Of a DNA stretch of 64,000 nucleotides, positions 1-7,586 are shown piece after piece; position 1 is the stretch's first letter, and every line of letters starts with the position of its first letter. This stretch comes from an uncultured Peptostreptococcaceae bacterium. GTDB taxonomy: Bacteria; Bacillota; Clostridia; Peptostreptococcales; Peptostreptococcaceae. The position numbers were made by a program, and so were the translations under genes. The stretch covers positions 62,001 through 126,000 of the forward strand of contig CAMTIM010000044.1 in the NCBI GenBank assembly GCA_947072565.1. The letters are read 5' to 3'. Under the pieces are notes generated by a model, which saw only the letters and a program-made list of their open reading frames with translations, was not told the origin of the DNA and ran no database searches.

Positions 1-1528
1 CTGGAATACCTCTCATACCTATTTGCTCTATGTGAGATGCAAAATCTATATGGTTATTTCCGAAACCTTCAGTTGTTACTATAGCTCCATCAACACCCAT
101 AGCTTCTATCATCATACCTAATCTCTTAGATACATAGAATTTCTCAGCATTTACTTGTGGAGAACCAACAAATACAACACCTACTAAATCTACTTCTTCA
201 TCTTGCATAGCCTTTATTACTAATGGCTCTCTGAAGTAATGTCTTGACATCTCTTTAGATGCAGGTCCTATACAAGTTAATGCATGTATACCACCATCTA
301 ATACTTCAAGTGGAGATAATACAACTGGAACATTTCCTAAGTCAACGTTTGGTTGAGCTCCTAATGTACCAACTGGTTCAACTGGTAATATTAAGTTATC
401 ATGCATTGCACCTTGACCCATTATCTCTTTGATAACTACAACTCTTTTCTTACCTGCTCTTCTATATTGAGTTAATTCTTCAGTATCTACTACTAAAGCT
501 TCATCAGCTTTCTTTAATGCTTCTCTTATTTCTTGAGTTATATAATCACTAGCACAGTGTGCAGCTAAAGGTCCTGGTCTTTCCATGTTAGTACCAGCTT
601 TTATTGTCACTTGTGTCTTTATGAATATATCTCCTTTGTCAGGAGCACCAGGTCTTCCCCACATTATGTTAGTTTCTAATACACCTTCAGAAGATCCAAA
701 TTCACCGATTTGAACTCCATCTTCATCTGTACCAGTAACCATCATTATTATACCATCTAAAACTCTAGTTACACCACTACCTAATTCGCCTTCTTCTTTA
801 GCTGCGATTGGTTGTACATCCATTACAGTTTCACTGTAAGTGTTGTATTTATCTGGAGTTATTATTTCTAACTTAAGATCTACTACTAAATCTTGGCTAT
901 CTATAGCTTCTTTAGTTAAATCATCAGGAGTTCTTATATATAGAGTTGTTCCTTCTATTTTAGTTTCTGGTCCAAACTCAACGTTTTCTATTTTGAAATG
1001 TTTCTTAGTTAATTGTCTTAATGGTTTAGCTTCTACTTCAGCATTAGCTTGTGCAGTTTCTATTGCTACTGTATTTTGCTCTTGTACTTGTACTGGAGCT
1101 ACACCCATTTGAGATGCCACTGATAAAGGTATTTCTAAGTTTATATCTCTACCTTCACCTATATGTATCTTTATTGTTTGTCCAGTTGTTGATGTAACAG
1201 GTGCTACTTGTGCTACTGGAGCTACAGGTGTTATTTCTTTAGTTTCTTCTTTAACTTCCTCTTTAGCTTCTTGTGCTACTATTCCCTCTAAACAATCTGC
1301 TGTTAAAGGTGATAATGCATCTACAGTTTTAGTTAATTTAGCTCCTAAAACTTGCTCTATCTTTAAACAATTCTCTGGTATTGTTAATAATCCAGAATCC
1401 TCTAAATCAGCAAATATTGCTGGATCTTCTAAGTTTGATGGTTCTATTATAGTTCCTGCCTCAAATCTACAACAACATATTGCTGGATCGTTAGCATGAG
1501 CTTTAGCTGTTTCTACAGTTATTGACAT
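1..1528 (-). CDS. prdA: D-proline reductase proprotein PrdA, 3' end cut by window edge
   Basis: PrdA is the proprotein of the D-proline reductase pyruvoyl and beta subunits, which reduce proline to 5-aminovalerate in Stickland fermentation. The ATG at 1528-1526 follows a strong AGGAGGT site, and 509 codons are visible before the window ends. The N-terminus has a Cys-rich stretch (AICCCRFEAG). Near residues 70-105 lies a low-complexity Glu/Val/Ala/Pro linker. The Thr418-Cys419 pair in HALTCIGPAS matches the family site where self-cleavage turns Cys into the pyruvoyl cofactor. Only 18 bases separate this gene from the true end of prdC, so the two are probably co-transcribed from the sigma-54 promoter upstream of prdC. 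The family assignment is secure. The exact cleavage residue is inferred from the motif. Confidence 0.95.
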   Translation of the reverse strand, partial: MSITVETAKAHANDPAICCCRFEAGTIIEPSNLEDPAIFADLEDSGLLTIPENCLKIEQVLGAKLTKTVDALSPLTADCLEGIVAQEAKEEVKEETKEITPVAPVAQVAPVTSTTGQTIKIHIGEGRDINLEIPLSVASQMGVAPVQVQEQNTVAIETAQANAEVEAKPLRQLTKKHFKIENVEFGPETKIEGTTLYIRTPDDLTKEAIDSQDLVVDLKLEIITPDKYNTYSETVMDVQPIAAKEEGELGSGVTRVLDGIIMMVTGTDEDGVQIGEFGSSEGVLETNIMWGRPGAPDKGDIFIKTQVTIKAGTNMERPGPLAAHCASDYITQEIREALKKADEALVVDTEELTQYRRAGKKRVVVIKEIMGQGAMHDNLILPVEPVGTLGAQPNVDLGNVPVVLSPLEVLDGGIHALTCIGPASKEMSRHYFREPLVIKAMQDEEVDLVGVVFVGSPQVNAEKFYVSKRLGMMIEAMGVDGAIVTTEGFGNNHIDFASHIEQIGMRGIP

Positions 1529-1546
1529 TACAAATACCTCCTTGCA

Positions 1547-2833
1547 TTATTTTTTTCTTCTATATATTTTATGTCCAGAAGCTCTTAAAACATGATCAGT
1601 ACTATGGTATACAGGCATTCCTAACCTAGGCGCCACTTGCATCACTGTGTTAGTTCAGTCCTCGCAATTTCCAATTAATACCGCTTGTGCTCCTTGACTT
1701 TTTAACTTTAATACTTTTTCTGCTTGTCCTGGGCATATTCCTGGTAAATCACATCTGAATCTGCCATTCACTTCAACCATTCTCTTACATTTTTCTTCTG
1801 CTACAACTTCAGCTCCCATTAAAGATGCGATTTCCTTTAATCTATCTTCTTGGGCTCCACATTCACAAGCAATTATACCTAATTTTTTAGTTTCATTAGG
1901 TAATGGCATTGATACTAATATTCCTCCTAAAGTTTTAGTTACAGGACTTTCTTCTTCACCGTGTCTACCAGTAAAAGGTCCTCCTAAAACAATTTCTCCA
2001 TAAGGTTTTACATATCCACCACATTGTTCAATGAAGTTAATTATTGGCATTCCTATTGGAACATCCATAAATACTCTACCTTTATTTTCTGCACCTTTTA
2101 CTCTTCCTCCAACAGTTATATCCTTAGTTATAAAAGGTTTTCTGTTATCGATTGCCTCAACTACTCTTTTAATAGTTTCTACATTACAAACAACCGCTTT
2201 AGCTTCTATTGGAAGTTGACCTGGTACAAGAGTTACTCCTAATAATTCTCTTATTATAACTCTTTCATCTCCAGCTGGGTACATATCTGGTAAATATTTA
2301 AGTTCTATTTTATCTTCATTTTTACAAGCTTTTGCTAATGCTATCATAGCTTTTTTATATTTTGGCTTTATAGCTATATAAGCTTTATCAGCTTTAGTTA
2401 TATCAAGGATATATTTTAATCCTTTAACTAAAATTTCAGGGTTACTTTCCATAAGCTCTACATTGTGGCCTAAAACGGGTTCGCATTCTGCTGCATTAGC
2501 TATAACATATCCTCCGCTAAGATCCACATTGAATTTAACGTGTGCTGGGAAACCTGCTCCCCCTGCTCCAACTATACCAGCCTCTTTTATAGTTTCTAAA
2601 TGATTTTCTGTGTCTTTTAACTTCACATACTCATCTGGTTGGTCCTCATCAGATTCTATTACTATAGATGTTTCTGTTATATCTGTAACTTTACCATATA
2701 CACTTGCATGTATATTTGCTCCTAATCCTTGGGGTTGCGCTATAAGTTGTCCTTTTTTAACGTTTTCTCCAACCTCAACAACAGGATTACAAGGTACACC
2801 TACGTGCTGTTTTAATTCTATTTTTATTTTCAT
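1547..2833 (-). CDS. prdC: PrdC, RnfC-like electron-transfer selenoprotein (UGA read as Sec)
   Basis: PrdC resembles RnfC and is thought to pass electrons to proline reductase. A conventional reading stops after 392 residues at TGA 1657-1655, straight after IGNCED. The frame then stays open for 35 more codons (Sec-TNTVMQVAPRLGMPVYHS and onward) to TAA 1549-1547, giving 428 residues and leaving only 18 bases before prdA. The Cys-Glu-Asp-Sec context suits a redox site. A hairpin with GGU in its loop lies at 1614-1634, where a bacterial SECIS is expected. The glycine-rich EAGIVGAGGAGFPAHVKF segment near residue 90 is the RnfC-type nucleotide/flavin region. The window also holds selA, selB, selD and tRNA-Sec, so read-through is mechanistically supported. 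The start ATG at 2833 follows CGGGGTGAAAA. Confidence 0.9.
1614..1634 (-). promoter_or_regulatory. Candidate bacterial SECIS hairpin in prdC
   Basis: On the coding strand, starting about 21 nt after the UGA, the RNA can fold as GGC-(G)-CCUA-GGU-UAGG-(AAU)-GCC. The apical loop contains GGU, the feature SelB recognises in known bacterial SECIS elements. The fold was judged by eye and no folding energy was computed. Confidence 0.55.
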
Positions 2834-2877
2834 AATTTTTCACCCCGTGACTATTTTCTTTCACACTATTTATATAA

Positions 2878-2893
2878 GCATATTTTGTGCCAA
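2878..2893 (-). promoter_or_regulatory. Sigma-54 (-24/-12) promoter of prdC-prdA
   Basis: The minus strand reads TTGGCACAAAATATGC. This matches the sigma-54 consensus TGGCAC-N5-TTGC at all but one position, with the invariant GG and GC exactly 10 bases apart. It sits about 45 bases upstream of the prdC start. Directly upstream is prdR, which encodes a sigma-54-dependent activator, so this is the expected PrdR-controlled promoter. Confidence 0.88.
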
Positions 2894-2955
2894 CTTTTAA
2901 AAATTAATTCTTTTTTATCCTTTTTTAGTTTTTTTTTATATAATAATGCTTCAGA

Positions 2956-3044
2956 ATAGCTTTTTTCTATATATATTGTCTATTTTTTCAAAATCCACAT
3001 AGCTTTTTTCTATGCTAAACATATTGGAAATTGTTTTTTTCTAT
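2956..3044 (-). promoter_or_regulatory. Three phased ATAG-N7-CTAT repeats, likely PrdR enhancer sites
   Basis: Two identical 15-base elements, atagcttttttctat, lie at 2956-2970 and 2999-3013. A degenerate third copy, attgtttttttctat, is at 3030-3044. Each full copy has inverted ends (ATAG/CTAT). Start-to-start spacings are 43 and 31 bases, close to four and three helical turns. They lie 60-150 bases upstream of the sigma-54 promoter, where bacterial enhancer-binding proteins bind. Assignment to PrdR is inference. The rest of the 2834-3170 gap is AT-rich and also contains the hairpins listed separately. Confidence 0.6.
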
Positions 3045-3045
3045 T

Positions 3046-3074
3046 AAAACGTCAATAAACCGACGTTTTTTTAT
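3046..3074. terminator. Hairpin downstream of prdR
   Basis: The inverted repeat AAAACGTC ... GACGTTTT is flanked by a T run on the plus strand and a shorter T run on the minus strand. It lies between prdR and the prdC promoter and could end prdR transcripts. The minus-strand U tract is weak. Confidence 0.4.
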
Positions 3075-3145
3075 ACAGTAATTAATTTTTATAGTTAATT
3101 ATATATAGCACACGTTAGTTTAAGCATATTTAATCATTTTAATGC

Positions 3146-3187
3146 AAAGTGTCGATTTTTCGACTATAGTCTATTTTTCGACACTTT
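3146..3187. repeat. Perfect 10-base inverted repeat over the prdR stop codon
   Basis: aaagtgtcga at 3146-3155 pairs with tcgacacttt at 3178-3187. A smaller palindrome, gactatagtc, lies inside the loop. The left part is outside prdR and the right part encodes its last residues (KSVEK). Read on the minus strand, no U tract follows, so terminator function is doubtful. It may be a bidirectional stem or a binding site. Confidence 0.5.
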
Positions 3188-4928
3188 TTATATTATATTG
3201 ATCTATTTTGTAATATAATGTAGTTCTAGGTATGTTTAGAAGTTTAGATGCTTTAGCTTTATTTCCATTAGTTATAGTTAATGCTTTTTTTATTGCATTC
3301 ACTTCAACTTGTACAATAGCTTTATTCAAATCCATTGTATATTCTTCTCCTAAATCTATTTTCTTACTTGATTCTACTATGTATTCTGGTATATCATCTA
3401 TTTCAATAGTATCTTCTCTAGATAATATAACCAAATTTTCCATAGTATTCTTTAATTCTCTTATATTACCTTTCCAAGAATACATTTGTAGTACTTTCAT
3501 AGTTTCTTTACTTATATCAAGTGTTTCTTTTCCATTTTGTTTACATATTTCTTCAATAAACTTATGGACTAATATAGGTATATCTTCTTTTCTTTCTCTA
3601 AGAGGAGGCAAGTCAATTTGAACTACATTTAATCTATAATATAAATCTTCTCTAAATTTATCTTGTTTAATTAATTCTAATAAATTTTTATTAGTGGCAG
3701 ATATAATTCTAGAATTTACATTTATTATTTTTTCTCCCCCAATCCTTCTTATTTCTTTTTCCTCAAGAACTCTAAGTAATTTAGCTTGCATACTTAAAGG
3801 CAAATCTGCAATTTCATCTAAAAATATAGTTCCTTTTTCTGCTAACTCAAAAATCCCCTTTTTACCATTTTTGTTAGCACCTGTAAATGATCCTGACTCA
3901 TATCCAAAAAACTCACTTTCAAACAATTCTGATGGTATCGCACTACAGTTAACAGGTATAAATCTACCTTGTCTATTGCTATAATCATGTATTGCTCTTG
4001 CAAAACCTTCTTTGCCCGTACCACTTTCTCCAAAAATAAATATACTACTTGTTGTATTAGCAACTTTTTTAACTTTTTCTTTTGCTTTCTCCAATTTATA
4101 ACTTTTACCTATTATATTTTTAAATGTTGTGTTAGATAAATTTTTAACCTCATCTTCAAGATATCTTAATTTGTTTTCTGTACTTTTTAGTTTTTGTGAT
4201 AGTTTTTTAACTTCCGTAACATCAACTTCAGTACAAACAACTCCAACAAATTCCGAATTAATAAACATCGGATTAGCGTCAACAACCCCATATACTTCTT
4301 TGCCTTTAACTTTATATACGCCACTTTCTCTTTGTTTTGTATCTAATACGCCATATGAAATTGTATCCTTAAGATGATTATCTATTTTGTCTCCTAATAT
4401 AGTGTCTGCACTTATGTTATATCTTTCTTCCATAAATTTATTCCAAAGGACCACAGTTCCATCCTTATTCATAGCACATATTCCTTCTTTAATTTGTCCT
4501 ATTATGCACTCAATTTTTACACCATAGTTTTCAACTTCCATGTATAAAAAATCTCTTATATGCTTTTGGTTTATTACACCTATGATTTTTCCATCTTCTA
4601 AAACCGGTAAAATACCAATATTATTTTTTATCATTATATCTCTGCATTCATCTAACCTAACCTCTTTATTTGTATATATTATATCCTTTGCCATAACTTC
4701 AAAGAGCATCATATCTTTATAATTTTTGTTAGCTTTAGACGCATGTGAAATGTCCGTTAAAGATACTATACCTTCAATTTTACCATCCTCACCCTCAATC
4801 ATTACTTCTCTTTCATTATTTTTTATAAGTAAATCTATAGTAGTGCCTACTTTATTATTTCTCTTTAAAATAATAAATTTAGTGTTCATTACTTCTTTCG
4901 CTTTTTTTATATTGGGTATAGAAAACAT
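3171..4928 (-). CDS. prdR: PrdR, sigma-54-dependent activator of proline reductase genes
   Basis: PrdR is a 585-residue enhancer-binding protein. The N-terminal ~130 residues form two CBS domains, followed by a PAS domain at about 135-245. A coiled linker then leads into a sigma-54 AAA+ domain at about 270-500. This has Walker A (GESGTGKE) and the sigma-54 contact loop ESGSFTGA, a GSFTGA variant of GAFTGA. The C-terminus is a Fis-type helix-turn-helix (NGNKAKASKLLNIPRTTLYY). The start follows AGGAGGG. In C. difficile PrdR activates prd genes in response to proline. CBS and PAS domains suggest nucleotide or metabolite sensing here, which is inference. Its position immediately upstream of the sigma-54 promoter supports the name. 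Confidence 0.92.
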   Translation of the reverse strand: MFSIPNIKKAKEVMNTKFIILKRNNKVGTTIDLLIKNNEREVMIEGEDGKIEGIVSLTDISHASKANKNYKDMMLFEVMAKDIIYTNKEVRLDECRDIMIKNNIGILPVLEDGKIIGVINQKHIRDFLYMEVENYGVKIECIIGQIKEGICAMNKDGTVVLWNKFMEERYNISADTILGDKIDNHLKDTISYGVLDTKQRESGVYKVKGKEVYGVVDANPMFINSEFVGVVCTEVDVTEVKKLSQKLKSTENKLRYLEDEVKNLSNTTFKNIIGKSYKLEKAKEKVKKVANTTSSIFIFGESGTGKEGFARAIHDYSNRQGRFIPVNCSAIPSELFESEFFGYESGSFTGANKNGKKGIFELAEKGTIFLDEIADLPLSMQAKLLRVLEEKEIRRIGGEKIINVNSRIISATNKNLLELIKQDKFREDLYYRLNVVQIDLPPLRERKEDIPILVHKFIEEICKQNGKETLDISKETMKVLQMYSWKGNIRELKNTMENLVILSREDTIEIDDIPEYIVESSKKIDLGEEYTMDLNKAIVQVEVNAIKKALTITNGNKAKASKLLNIPRTTLYYKIDQYNIKSVEK

Positions 4929-4994
4929 AAAATCCCTCCTAAATGCTACTTAATATAGCATTCTAATTCTATAAACAAACATCAATTGGACATA

Positions 4995-5025
4995 CAAAAA
5001 AAAGAACTCATCGGAGTTCTTTTTA
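4995..5025 (-). terminator. Terminator of tRNA-Sec
   Basis: The stem gaactc/gagttc with a four-base loop is flanked by A and T runs, giving a U-rich 3' tail on the minus strand. It begins a few bases past the tRNA CCA end. Confidence 0.8.
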
Positions 5026-5028
5026 TAT

Positions 5029-5125
5029 TGGCGGGAATGCGTGGGAGTCGAACCCACCTAAGAAGCTCTTAACTCCTCATACTAGTTTTGAAGACTAGAG
5101 GGCACACCAGCACCCATCCACTCCC
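5029..5125 (-). tRNA. selC: tRNA-Sec (UCA anticodon)
   Basis: The 97-nt gene includes an encoded CCA end. The minus strand starts GGGAGTGGATGGG and has an anticodon arm CTAGT-CTTCAAA-ACTAG, which places UCA as anticodon. It has a very long extra arm (TATGAGGAGTTAAGAGCTTCTTA), and the T arm GTGGG-TTCGACT-CCCAC. Length, anticodon and long variable arm are diagnostic of selenocysteine tRNA. It is not next to selDAB (10.5-14.9 kb) but beside prdR and the selenoprotein gene prdC. Confidence 0.96.
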
Positions 5126-5242
5126 ATACATGTTGTTCTTTTTCTATAATATCATCTTTACATTATAATTTCAATATGATTTATCAATAAATTTAATTTT
5201 ATATTTAAATTTATTAACTTTTTTAATTTCTATATTCAAAAT

Positions 5243-5272
5243 AAAAAAGTAGCATTAAGCTACTTTTTTACT
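5243..5272 (-). terminator. Terminator of the G5/3D protein gene
   Basis: AAAAGTAGC-ATTA-GCTACTTTTTT stem, with a T run on both strands, lies 15 bases past the stop of the gene ending at 5287. Confidence 0.8.
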
Positions 5273-5286
5273 TTTATACATCTATT

Positions 5287-6195
5287 TTATCCAACTATAT
5301 ATATATCTATTGTTTTTCTTCCCCAGCTATAAACTGAACTTTCATCATTCATATATACATCTATTTTATTTCCCTTTATAGCACTACCACAATCTTCAGC
5401 TATAAAAGTTCTACCAAATTGAGGTATATATACTTTTGTTCCATAAGGTATAACACTTGGATCTACAGCTATTGTTCCCCATCTTGGAGTTGTTCCTGTA
5501 GAAGTTATACTGTGTCCTGTATATGCAGTCGCTACAACTTGCATTCTTTTTCCATCGCTATTTGCGTTACTATTTGAGTTATTGTTTGAATTATTGTTTG
5601 ACGTAGCGCTTCTTGATTCTGATTTATTGTCATTTGAATGTAAATTAGTTCTTATATTTTCTCCTCTAGATGATGCTACTTTAACTTCCTCTTTTATTTC
5701 TACCTTAGTACCTTTTCTAACAACTTTATCTATAGGCTCAGCTAATGCTACTTCTTCAATAAATTTCTTTTCTATTTTTTTATCATTATGATAAGTTACT
5801 TTATAAACTAGTTCATTTTTTCCAGTTTTACCTTCTGTAGATATTTCACTTTCACCTTTAGCTAAGTCTTTATCTTCAACTATGTTTACTTCAAAAGGAA
5901 TTTCTTTGTTTTCCTTTATAGTTTCTTCCTTAACATCTATGACTTCTATTTTAGATTTATCTGATAGTTTACTATCTAACGATAAATTTATTATATCATT
6001 TCCATCATATTTAATATTTTGTTCGTCTAATAGTTCTTTGACGTTAGGCTTAAATGTAGATACTACACGTTCTTCACCCTTTACTACCAATGTTACTTCT
6101 TTATTTAATATAAAGTAACCTCCACCTAAAATCCCAAGAGATAATATAGCTGTAAATATAGATAATTTCAATTTCTTATTATTTTTTAAATTCAT
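5287..6195 (-). CDS. YabE-like secreted protein with G5 and 3D domains
   Basis: This 302-residue protein starts with a short basic stretch and a single membrane/signal helix (LSIFTAILSLGILGGGYFIL). A DUF348-type region (residues ~35-115) and a G5 domain (~115-185) follow. A Ser/Asn-rich linker (~185-215) leads to a C-terminal 3D domain containing VATAYTGH, GTIAVDPSVIPYGTKVYI and AEDCGSAIKGNKIDVY. The conserved aspartates fit an MltA-like lytic fold, so cell-wall cleavage in the Rpf/YabE/Sps style is likely. The upstream in-frame ATG at 6210 sits inside the Shine-Dalgarno sequence (GGAGGAGG), so the ATG at 6195 is taken as start. The gene is followed by its own terminator. Confidence 0.88.
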   Translation of the reverse strand: MNLKNNKKLKLSIFTAILSLGILGGGYFILNKEVTLVVKGEERVVSTFKPNVKELLDEQNIKYDGNDIINLSLDSKLSDKSKIEVIDVKEETIKENKEIPFEVNIVEDKDLAKGESEISTEGKTGKNELVYKVTYHNDKKIEKKFIEEVALAEPIDKVVRKGTKVEIKEEVKVASSRGENIRTNLHSNDNKSESRSATSNNNSNNNSNSNANSDGKRMQVVATAYTGHSITSTGTTPRWGTIAVDPSVIPYGTKVYIPQFGRTFIAEDCGSAIKGNKIDVYMNDESSVYSWGRKTIDIYIVG

Positions 6196-6297
6196 AATTG
6201 CCTCCTCCATCGATTTTTTTAATTTATTTTAAGATTAGTCCTTATTTACTGTTTATGTATAAATTGTAACCTTTTTGATACCACATGTCAACTTGAC

Positions 6298-6352
6298 AAA
6301 AAAAATGAAATATGCTCGATATGTGTTTTCAACACTTACATCATATTTCACA
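6298..6352 (-). terminator. Terminator of the rhodanese gene
   Basis: A compound hairpin has outer arms TGAAATATG/CATATTTCA and an inner GTGTT-TTC-AACAC stem. On the minus strand it is followed by eight T residues, 20 bases past the stop at 6375. Confidence 0.82.
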
Positions 6353-6374
6353 CTAGTTACATTTCTGTAACATT

Positions 6375-6689
6375 TTATAATTCTAAATCATACGTATACG
6401 TTTTCATCCCATTTGCTAAATTATATAGTTTATCAAAGCCATTTAACGCTAAAACTTTACACGCACTTTTGCTTTGACTACCAATTCCACAATATAAAAT
6501 AACATGCTTATCTTTGTATTCATTTAAAAATTCTACTTTATCAGTTATCTCATTTATAGGTATATTTATCGCCCCTGGGATATGGCCTTTTAAATAATTA
6601 TCTTCGGTTCTTAAATCTATAATTAAGTCGAATTCGTAATTATCTATCATTTTTTTCACTTGTTTAGCTTGTAATGTAGTAATTTTCAT
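6375..6689 (-). CDS. Single-domain rhodanese-like sulfurtransferase
   Basis: This 104-residue protein is one rhodanese domain. It has the N-terminal strand IIDLRTEDNYLKGHIPGAINIP and the active-site loop ILYCGIGSQSKSA, where Cys is the persulfide carrier. Length is typical of a stand-alone PspE/GlpE-like rhodanese. The start follows GGAGGATAATT. It is flanked by terminators on both sides and so is probably monocistronic. The acceptor is not evident. A link to selenium or CoA-disulfide chemistry elsewhere in the window would be speculation. Confidence 0.88.
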   Translation of the reverse strand: MKITTLQAKQVKKMIDNYEFDLIIDLRTEDNYLKGHIPGAINIPINEITDKVEFLNEYKDKHVILYCGIGSQSKSACKVLALNGFDKLYNLANGMKTYTYDLEL

Positions 6690-6810
6690 AATTATCCTCC
6701 TTTTCTTTTAATATATCCTATTAAAAGGTTGTACAAAGAGTTACAAACTATTTGTTATTTTTTAGTTTTCTTTTTAGTGTTTATTATCTATTAGTGTCGC
6801 TTTAATAAAG

Positions 6811-6858
6811 AAGGTGCCTCAAAATAATTTAAAAAAATCATTTTAAGACACCTTTTTT
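6811..6858. terminator. Terminator of ung (long hairpin)
   Basis: AAGGTGCCTCAAAAT pairs with ATTTTAAGACACCTT around an A-rich loop, with T-rich flanks in both directions. It lies just past the ung stop at 6865. Confidence 0.78.
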
Positions 6859-6864
6859 ATTTCA

Positions 6865-7539
6865 CTATATATTCGGTATTTGCCAATCTATTTTATCCTT
6901 TTGTAAGTTCACAAGTATTTCATTAATCCTAGAAAAATGTCCACATCCAAAGAATCCTCTTCTTGCAGACAATGGACTTGGATGAGGTGCTTCTAACACA
7001 TAGTGTTGTTTTGATGTTATAAATTCTTTTTTCTTCCTTGCATTTGCTCCCCATAACACAAATATCACAGGCTCACTTCTTTTGTTTAATATTTTAATTA
7101 TTTCATCTGTGAAAGTTTCCCATCCTTGTCCTTTATGAGAATTTGCTTCATGAGCTCTAACTGTTAACGCAGTATTTAACAATAGTACACCTTGATTTGC
7201 CCATGGAACTAAATTTCCATTATTAGGTATAAAGCATCCTAATTCTAAATTTAATTCTTTATATATATTTAATAAAGATGGTGGAGTTCTAACACCAGGC
7301 TGTACTGAGAATGCTAATCCATTAGCTTGATTTTCTCCATGATAAGGATCTTGCCCAAGTATTAATACTTTTGTATCTTTATATGATGTTTTTTTTAATG
7401 CATCGTATACATTATTTATTCTAGGATATATTGTATTTTCACTATACTCATGTTTTAGAAATTCCATTAAACTTAAGTAGTAAGTTTTCTCAAATTCGTC
7501 TTTTAGCAATTCATCCCAATCATTATTAAGTTTAATCAT
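6865..7539 (-). CDS. ung: Uracil-DNA glycosylase, family 1
   Basis: Ung removes uracil from DNA to start base-excision repair. The 224-residue length is normal. The water-activating motif [18 protein letters not shown] is present, with the catalytic Asp in QDPYH. The uracil-contact stretch LLLNTALTV and the DNA-intercalation motif [14 protein letters not shown] with its catalytic His also occur. It is an isolated gene between the sensor kinase and the rhodanese, ended by a long hairpin. Confidence 0.97.
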   Translation of the reverse strand: MIKLNNDWDELLKDEFEKTYYLSLMEFLKHEYSENTIYPRINNVYDALKKTSYKDTKVLILGQDPYHGENQANGLAFSVQPGVRTPPSLLNIYKELNLELGCFIPNNGNLVPWANQGVLLLNTALTVRAHEANSHKGQGWETFTDEIIKILNKRSEPVIFVLWGANARKKKEFITSKQHYVLEAPHPSPLSARRGFFGCGHFSRINEILVNLQKDKIDWQIPNI

Positions 7540-7586
7540 AAATCCACCTACTTTTACTTATAAATATTTTTTATTATCTACTAATT

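Noticed and set aside
840-1112. Open plus-strand frame of about 90 codons
   Set aside because: It lies antisense within prdA, which is clearly coding. No ribosome site or recognisable product.
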